Source of the DNA: Sphingobacterium alkalisoli
GTDB taxonomy: Bacteria > Bacteroidota > Bacteroidia > Sphingobacteriales > Sphingobacteriaceae
Direction: 5' to 3'
NCBI RefSeq assembly: GCF_005049105.1
Contig: NZ_SUKA01000004.1
Coordinates: 496,001 to 560,000, forward strand
Length of the DNA stretch: 64,000 nucleotides
A program made the position numbers and the translations under genes. The notes under the pieces are model-generated. The model did not search any database. It was not told where the DNA came from and saw nothing but the letters and a program-made list of their open reading frames with translations. This document shows positions 59,393 through 64,000 of this stretch, piece after piece. Each line of letters starts with the position of its first letter. Position 1 is the first letter of the stretch.

Positions 59393-61348
59393 CTAGTAGG
59401 CCAGTACCTCTATCTCGGTACGTCTGTTCGCCTGGTGATCTGCGATCGAACACGGCACACCATTGCTGCACCTGTTGACCAGACGTTTTTCCCCGTACCC
59501 TTTCGCTACCATCCGATCCCGCGCTATACCACGGGTAACCATATAATCGACCGCACTTTGGGCACGACGCTGGGACAGCTTCTCATTGTAACCATCGCTT
59601 CCCCTGCTGTCCGTGTGGCTCGACAGCTCGATCCGAAGGGTCGGATTGTCACGCATTGTGGCCACTAACTGATCCAGGATAAGGGCCGCGTCCCTACGGA
59701 TATTGTGCTTATCAAAGTCGTAATAGATATTCTCCAAAACAAACTTGTCACCTACCTTATGCACCGGCTGTAGGTTCATCACGACCCGTACCGTCGTATC
59801 CCGCGCTGGGAATAAACCCTCAATACTTGTCGAATCCGAGTGGTAGCCGGACTTTTCGGCCAGTAACCGGTAAGGTTCCCCCTTATTTAAGGTAAACGTA
59901 ACCCGTCCCTCCTTATCCGTAACACCCTTGGCGGCTATCTCCTTCCCTTTATGGAACAACGTCACGCTGGTAGCCGGCAACAGCTCACCTGTTTCCTTGT
60001 TGCGGGTTAATCCCTCCAGAACGATGATAAATTTAGGCTTCGCAAACGTGAACGAATAGATATCATCGCCTCCCTGTCCCCCTGTCCTATTTGAAGAAAG
60101 GTATCCGTAGATGACATCCCCATCGCTGGCCGCTACCACATAGGCAAAATCGTCACCTGCCGAATTTATAGGGTAACGGAGATTCTCTGGTTTGCTGAAG
60201 GCTGAACGGTTACCTACAGCCCTGTAGATATCCAGTCCGCCCATACCTACATGGCCATCACTCGAAAAGTACAGGGTATCACCCGACACGTTCGGAAATA
60301 CCTCGTCGCCCGCACTGTTAATCGTAGGCCCTGCATTCTTTGGGGATCCCCAGCTGTTGTCGCCCTGTAGCTCACTGTACCAGATATCTACACCCCCATG
60401 CCCGCCCGGCATATCAGAAGCATAATATAACACCTTTCCTTCGCTGCCCAATGCTGCATGGCCCAGCGAATATTCCTTCACATTATTATAGGCAAAGTCT
60501 TCTTCCGCCCAGTCTGTGCCGTTCTTTCTATAGATCTTTAGTTCCAGGTTCTGTTTGCGCCACTTCAACCCGTCAGAACGGTATTTCTCCGTGTCATTCC
60601 CCGGGTATGTACGGGTGACATACAGCACGTCCTCTTCCGCATTTACGGCGACAGGGCCAATGTGGTACAGCGCGTTATTGAAGGCATCTCCCATGACATT
60701 GGGACCGTTTAATTCCCCATCCCTTGCCCGGTCTGCAGCATACACCTTCAGGTAAGATTGCCCAGTCATGCCACTTTTCTTGTTTAACAATCCGTGGGGT
60801 TCACCCGCATAGATAACACCCCCGCTCGTTGGGACTAAACCAAATTCCGAAAGGTCGGTATTAATAGCCTTCTCATTCTTCAGGTTGTGCAAAGTCGGGT
60901 TCTTCATCCATAACACGGCTGAGTCGGCCCCCTGAACATACCGGGCTATACTTTCGTCTTTCCCGTATTTTTCCTGATATAGTACGTATTGCTTACCGGC
61001 TTCGGCATAGCGCCCACGTTTCTTCAGCACCTCCGCATAGTGCAGCAGCGATTCCTGTTTATGGTCAGGTTGTAGCACTACACGCGAATACCAGTTCTCT
61101 GCCAGCTCGTACGCATTGATCTTTCGATAGCTGTCTGCAAGCCGCTCCATATCCTCCGTCCTGGGCTTTTTTACATCGACAAGCTTTTCGTAGGCTATCG
61201 CAGCGTTGGCATACTCCAGTTTATCATAGAGCAGCTCCGCGCGGTTCCTCCTACTCGGTTGTTCCTGCGCCAGCGACAGCTCTGCTCCTAGAAGCAGTAA
61301 CGAAACAGCCAGTAACCGCAGGTTTCCTATATTATATCTTCTGTTCAT
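59393..61348 (-). CDS. PorE-like TPR/PD40/OmpA protein (type IX secretion/gliding)
   Basis: 651 residues. Signal peptide 1-27 (LGAELSLAQ). TPRs at about 30-150 (YDKLEYANAAIAYEKLVDV), then PD40/WD40-like propeller repeats (KVLYYASDMPGGHGGVDIWY, DTLYFSSDGHVGMGGLDIYR, SSNRTGGQGGDDIYSF), a carboxypeptidase-regulatory domain (about 450-525) and an OmpA domain (about 545-651, IYYDFDKHNIRRDAALILDQ, SHTDSRGSDGYN). This order matches PorE-type proteins of the type IX secretion machinery and gliding apparatus. It probably ties the complex to peptidoglycan. It lies 28 nt after the PorP/SprF-like gene. Confidence 0.85.
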   Translation of the reverse strand: MNRRYNIGNLRLLAVSLLLLGAELSLAQEQPSRRNRAELLYDKLEYANAAIAYEKLVDVKKPRTEDMERLADSYRKINAYELAENWYSRVVLQPDHKQESLLHYAEVLKKRGRYAEAGKQYVLYQEKYGKDESIARYVQGADSAVLWMKNPTLHNLKNEKAINTDLSEFGLVPTSGGVIYAGEPHGLLNKKSGMTGQSYLKVYAADRARDGELNGPNVMGDAFNNALYHIGPVAVNAEEDVLYVTRTYPGNDTEKYRSDGLKWRKQNLELKIYRKNGTDWAEEDFAYNNVKEYSLGHAALGSEGKVLYYASDMPGGHGGVDIWYSELQGDNSWGSPKNAGPTINSAGDEVFPNVSGDTLYFSSDGHVGMGGLDIYRAVGNRSAFSKPENLRYPINSAGDDFAYVVAASDGDVIYGYLSSNRTGGQGGDDIYSFTFAKPKFIIVLEGLTRNKETGELLPATSVTLFHKGKEIAAKGVTDKEGRVTFTLNKGEPYRLLAEKSGYHSDSTSIEGLFPARDTTVRVVMNLQPVHKVGDKFVLENIYYDFDKHNIRRDAALILDQLVATMRDNPTLRIELSSHTDSRGSDGYNEKLSQRRAQSAVDYMVTRGIARDRMVAKGYGEKRLVNRCSNGVPCSIADHQANRRTEIEVLAY

Positions 61349-61376
61349 AATTTATCTCTGCTTAACAGTCATTGTT

Positions 61377-62387
61377 CTAAAAATAGCGTGGGCTAAGGAT
61401 CTGCCGTACCACACGTCCAAAGGTCACGCCCAGTGTAACTTCATGCGTACCCTGTTGCAGTCCGCTCATACGGTTCAGCATATGGTCATACGAATAGCCT
61501 ATCCTAAGCGTAGGGCTCACATAGAATTGCGCGATCGCACTCACCGAATTCAGCGAGCTCAGTTTCCCCGCAGAATAGTCCGTATAATCGCGATCAAAAA
61601 TCCGTGAACGCGTACGGTAACCGCCCCCGATCCAAAACTTATCGTTGAAGATAAACATCGCATTCACATCCAGGGACGTAGGCCCCTTGAAGTCGTCCTT
61701 GATCAAAATACTCGGCCTCAGTAGCAGACCCGGATCAAGTTCAAAAAGTACCCCGGCAATAAAATAACCGTGTACATTGCGGCGGAGGCTTTCCAAGGAA
61801 TTCTGGTTGAACTGGAACTCGTCATCACTGTCCGTGCCCGCAAATAAATCCTGCACAGATACACCGGCATACCATCTCGGATTGCTATAATACACACCAA
61901 GGCGGACATCCGGCTTCCATGTCGAAATCTTCCCCTCAGGCAGTACCTGGTCGCTCCCATCAATGGCGCTAAGTTTATTGCCGTCCAGGCTGTACTGTGT
62001 CAATCCCCCCGCAATACCCAAGCTCAGTCGATGCGTATCCGCTTCATCAAGCTGCAAACGCACAGCATAGTTGGCGTACACACTGGTTGCGGCCTGCGCG
62101 CCCAATGCATCTGCTGTAACCTGAAGACCTACACCATGCCGTTTCGAATGCGGATCCAGAACACCGTCGATCGAAACCGTACCCGTCTTAGGCGCCCCCT
62201 CCCAGCCTGTCCATTGGCTACGTAACCCCAGCTGTCCAAACCATTCTTCCTTGTAGCCCGCGTAGGCCGGATTAACGCTCAGAGAGTTGAAAATATACTG
62301 GGTAAACTGAATGTTCTGCTGACCCTTCGATGCAGTACCAAAAAGCACAAACAGCATGATCAAAAATAATGGTAAGGACTTTTTCAT
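61377..62387 (-). CDS. PorP/SprF-family outer-membrane protein (type IX secretion)
   Basis: 336 residues. Signal peptide 1-22 (FGTASKGQQ), then the family start NIQFTQYIFNSLSVNPAYAG (a highly conserved PorP/SprF signature), then barrel-like strands ending in VTLGVTFGRVVRQILSPRYF. Such proteins work with SprB-like adhesins and PorE/OmpA proteins in type IX secretion and surface attachment; here both partners are adjacent, supporting that role. Confidence 0.9.
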   Translation of the reverse strand: MKKSLPLFLIMLFVLFGTASKGQQNIQFTQYIFNSLSVNPAYAGYKEEWFGQLGLRSQWTGWEGAPKTGTVSIDGVLDPHSKRHGVGLQVTADALGAQAATSVYANYAVRLQLDEADTHRLSLGIAGGLTQYSLDGNKLSAIDGSDQVLPEGKISTWKPDVRLGVYYSNPRWYAGVSVQDLFAGTDSDDEFQFNQNSLESLRRNVHGYFIAGVLFELDPGLLLRPSILIKDDFKGPTSLDVNAMFIFNDKFWIGGGYRTRSRIFDRDYTDYSAGKLSSLNSVSAIAQFYVSPTLRIGYSYDHMLNRMSGLQQGTHEVTLGVTFGRVVRQILSPRYF

Positions 62388-62414
62388 TGTCTAATATTAT
62401 ACCTTGATTAAAGT

Positions 62415-62458
62415 AGAGACGTAACATCGTGTCCTGAAACAGCATACATTACGTCTCT
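62415..62458. repeat. Inverted repeat between the large adhesin gene and the PorP/SprF-like gene
   Basis: AGAGACGTAA (62415-62424) and TTACGTCTCT (62449-62458) are perfect complements with a 24-nt loop. It sits inside the operon, 30 nt after the adhesin stop and 28 nt before the next start, so it could attenuate or process the transcript to adjust adhesin and PorP levels. Confidence 0.5.
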
Positions 62459-62487
62459 AAAAAATGAACGATCTTAATACATTATAC

Positions 62488-64000
62488 TTACTGGCGTTTA
62501 ATCAAAACACTTCCCTTGAATACCTGGGTCTGCGTACCATTATGAGCCGTAATCAGATAGAAATATGTACCCTCGTTAAGACCCAATCCCTGCCAATCGT
62601 CTTGGTAATCAGGATTGCTGTAAACCTCATTTCCCCAACGGTTGAGAACCACCAGATCTATCCGGTCAAATCCTTCGCGACCACTTATTTCGAAATAGTC
62701 ATTGACACCATCTCCGTTTGGCGTGAAAACATTTGGAATGAGCAGATTCCGTGGAAATATATTTACCGTAACCCAAGCCGTAGACCTTAGCCCGTTCTCA
62801 TCCGTGATCTCGTACTCAAAACGATCTTCGCCCACATATCCTTCATTCGGAATATAGGTAATACTTCCATCTTGATTAATTTCTGTACGCCCGTTCAACG
62901 GTGGTGTAGTCACCTGTATTAGACCTATAACAATCGCACTCGATCCCGCTTCATCGTTCTCCAGTACATTGATCGCAGGAATTTCATTCGTATCGCGACC
63001 GTAGGTAATATCGATCGGGCCGTCATCATTCGCCATCGGACCTACTAAGGACTGCTTGGTAAACCAAGTTCCCGTCAAGGTATTATCTGTTCGGGTTTCT
63101 ATATCCTCTCGCGTATGTATACCTTCACCATTGAATACTGTTACATCGCCAATCCAATTACCACCATCGGCGTTCTGAACAATCCGCGCATCTGCATCCA
63201 CATATGCAACACCGTGGGTCGCCATATTATGCTGTAGACGGTAGGTCATCTGTAAAGACTCGTCCGCATAGATATTCCAAACACGATCCATACCCAGATC
63301 GATATCGGCCTCACTAAAGTCTATGCTAGTAGCGGCTCCATAGCTAGTAACGGTTACGTAAACCTGGCGACCTGCTGTAGACGGCGTCAAGGTCGCCGGC
63401 GTATAATCCCCCGTAGCGATCCCGACTGGAAACAGAAATGCCGACACACCCAGATAGTTCTTGATCAAATGCCCATCAACACGATCATCGGTCACCACCA
63501 TCCGGTCGCGACTTGCATACAATATATCCGACGACGTACCCAGTTCAAAATCATGACCGTTCAGGTAAATATTTGCTCCGTTTACAGCAAGATCTATAGA
63601 TTTATTGATACGCAAGGCTGCTGTCTTGGAGGAGGAAGGAAACGTACCCCCTTCTGGATAAGGACCCTCAATATTTTCTAGGATCATTCCATGATCGTTA
63701 TTCAAAACAATCGTAACATCAATAGACGCTATATTATTATTACCATCTACTACTGTAGCGCCAGCAGCCCACCCTTCATACATCGGGTTAGAAGCAGGAC
63801 TATGTAGGGTCAACGTACCGCTACCATGAATACGCGCCGTAGGCGCTATCCATATATTTCGGGAATAAATTATTAGATCGCCATCCAACTGCACATCTGC
63901 ATTTGGACCAAAATATAAACTTTCCGAATAGATTACTTCGAAGGTTCCAGAAGAAATCGTCTGCGGTCCGTTATGGGTCACAAATGAACTAAGACCTGTC
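62488..64000 (-). CDS. Large secreted protein, C-terminal part with gliding-motility (CHU_C) domain, 5' end beyond window
   Basis: The frame is open through the window edge, so only the last 504 residues are seen. A GTG at 63981 is inside the frame and is not the start. Visible are beta-rich adhesin-like repeats, a Big_9-like Ig domain (TTPPLNGRTEINQDGSITYI, then EGYVGEDRFEYEITDENG), and at the end the CHU_C/type B sorting domain (IPNVFTPNGDGVNDYFEISG, LVVLNRWGNEVYSNPDYQDD, GTYFYLI). Exported by type IX secretion, probably onto the surface, with the PorP/SprF-like partner encoded next. Confidence 0.9.
   Translation of the reverse strand, partial: TGLSSFVTHNGPQTISSGTFEVIYSESLYFGPNADVQLDGDLIIYSRNIWIAPTARIHGSGTLTLHSPASNPMYEGWAAGATVVDGNNNIASIDVTIVLNNDHGMILENIEGPYPEGGTFPSSSKTAALRINKSIDLAVNGANIYLNGHDFELGTSSDILYASRDRMVVTDDRVDGHLIKNYLGVSAFLFPVGIATGDYTPATLTPSTAGRQVYVTVTSYGAATSIDFSEADIDLGMDRVWNIYADESLQMTYRLQHNMATHGVAYVDADARIVQNADGGNWIGDVTVFNGEGIHTREDIETRTDNTLTGTWFTKQSLVGPMANDDGPIDITYGRDTNEIPAINVLENDEAGSSAIVIGLIQVTTPPLNGRTEINQDGSITYIPNEGYVGEDRFEYEITDENGLRSTAWVTVNIFPRNLLIPNVFTPNGDGVNDYFEISGREGFDRIDLVVLNRWGNEVYSNPDYQDDWQGLGLNEGTYFYLITAHNGTQTQVFKGSVLIKRQ

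Noticed and set aside
1..64000. tRNA, rRNA, CRISPR, insertion-sequence or integrase genes
   Set aside because: None was seen on either strand by eye; structure-based tRNA/ncRNA search was not possible here, so small RNAs cannot be excluded.

Overview
This window looks like a chromosome segment from a member of the phylum Bacteroidota, most likely order Sphingobacteriales (Sphingobacterium/Parapedobacter/Olivibacter-like; the genus is a guess). The evidence is a typical Bacteroidota housekeeping block (groEL-groES-secG-TPR protein-lptE-sigma54 activator-miaB), lipoproteins with a charged, acid-rich stretch after the lipid-bearing cysteine (the surface-export type known in this phylum), type IX secretion/gliding proteins (PorP/SprF-like, PorE-like, CHU_C C-terminal domain), and a promoter of the TTTG-N18-TAnnTTTG form. 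No rRNA, tRNA, CRISPR array, transposase, integrase or phage gene was found. All assignments are by eye from motifs; no search was run.

Layout. 1-14.1 kb: accessory, envelope-oriented genes. These are predicted surface lipoproteins, an outer-membrane barrel, an NTF2-like protein, a LuxR-type response regulator with a TPR-containing histidine kinase, an orphan LytTR response regulator, a first OmpA-lectin-like protein followed by a lipoprotein and a PhnD-like binding protein, then a Crp/Fnr regulator and a DinB-family protein. 14.3-18.8 kb: an RNA polymerase sigma factor translationally coupled to a single-pass TM-TPR protein (probable anti-sigma), convergent with and overlapping the stop codon of a large membrane-anchored TPR-CHAT caspase-like protease. 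18.9-27.7 kb: a codirectional run of one OmpA-like protein, collagen-like lipoproteins and other lipoproteins or exported proteins, with an identical 15-bp promoter-like element repeated before two of its genes. 27.8-29.5 kb: MtfA-like peptidase, IFITM/dispanin-like protein and DUF2752 protein.

29.5-46.6 kb: conserved housekeeping genes. These are chaperonins, SecG, LptE, a sigma54 activator, MiaB, a metallophosphoesterase, ferrochelatase, IspH, Ndk, DUF2490, YbeY, RuvX, peptide deformylase, glutaminyl cyclotransferase, YraN, DnaG and PLDc_N. 46.6-51 kb: a divergent assimilatory nitrite-reduction locus. CobA supplies the siroheme precursor, NirB/NirD reduce nitrite with NADH, and a strong palindrome plus a clear promoter lie between them. 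51.6-59.3 kb: a heavy-metal RND efflux operon (TolC-like, adaptor, CzcA/CusA-like pump) followed by an OmpR-family regulator and histidine kinase that probably control it. Direct repeats phased by 11 bp precede the operon. 59.4-64 kb: a type IX secretion/gliding cluster (PorE-like, PorP/SprF-like, and the C-terminal part of a very large secreted protein running out of the window).

The best candidates for little-described biology are the sigma/TM-TPR/CHAT-protease module (14.37-18.80 kb) and the surface-lipoprotein/OmpA/collagen-like cluster (18.9-27.7 kb) with its shared promoter element. Both are inferences from sequence organisation and need experimental or comparative tests.
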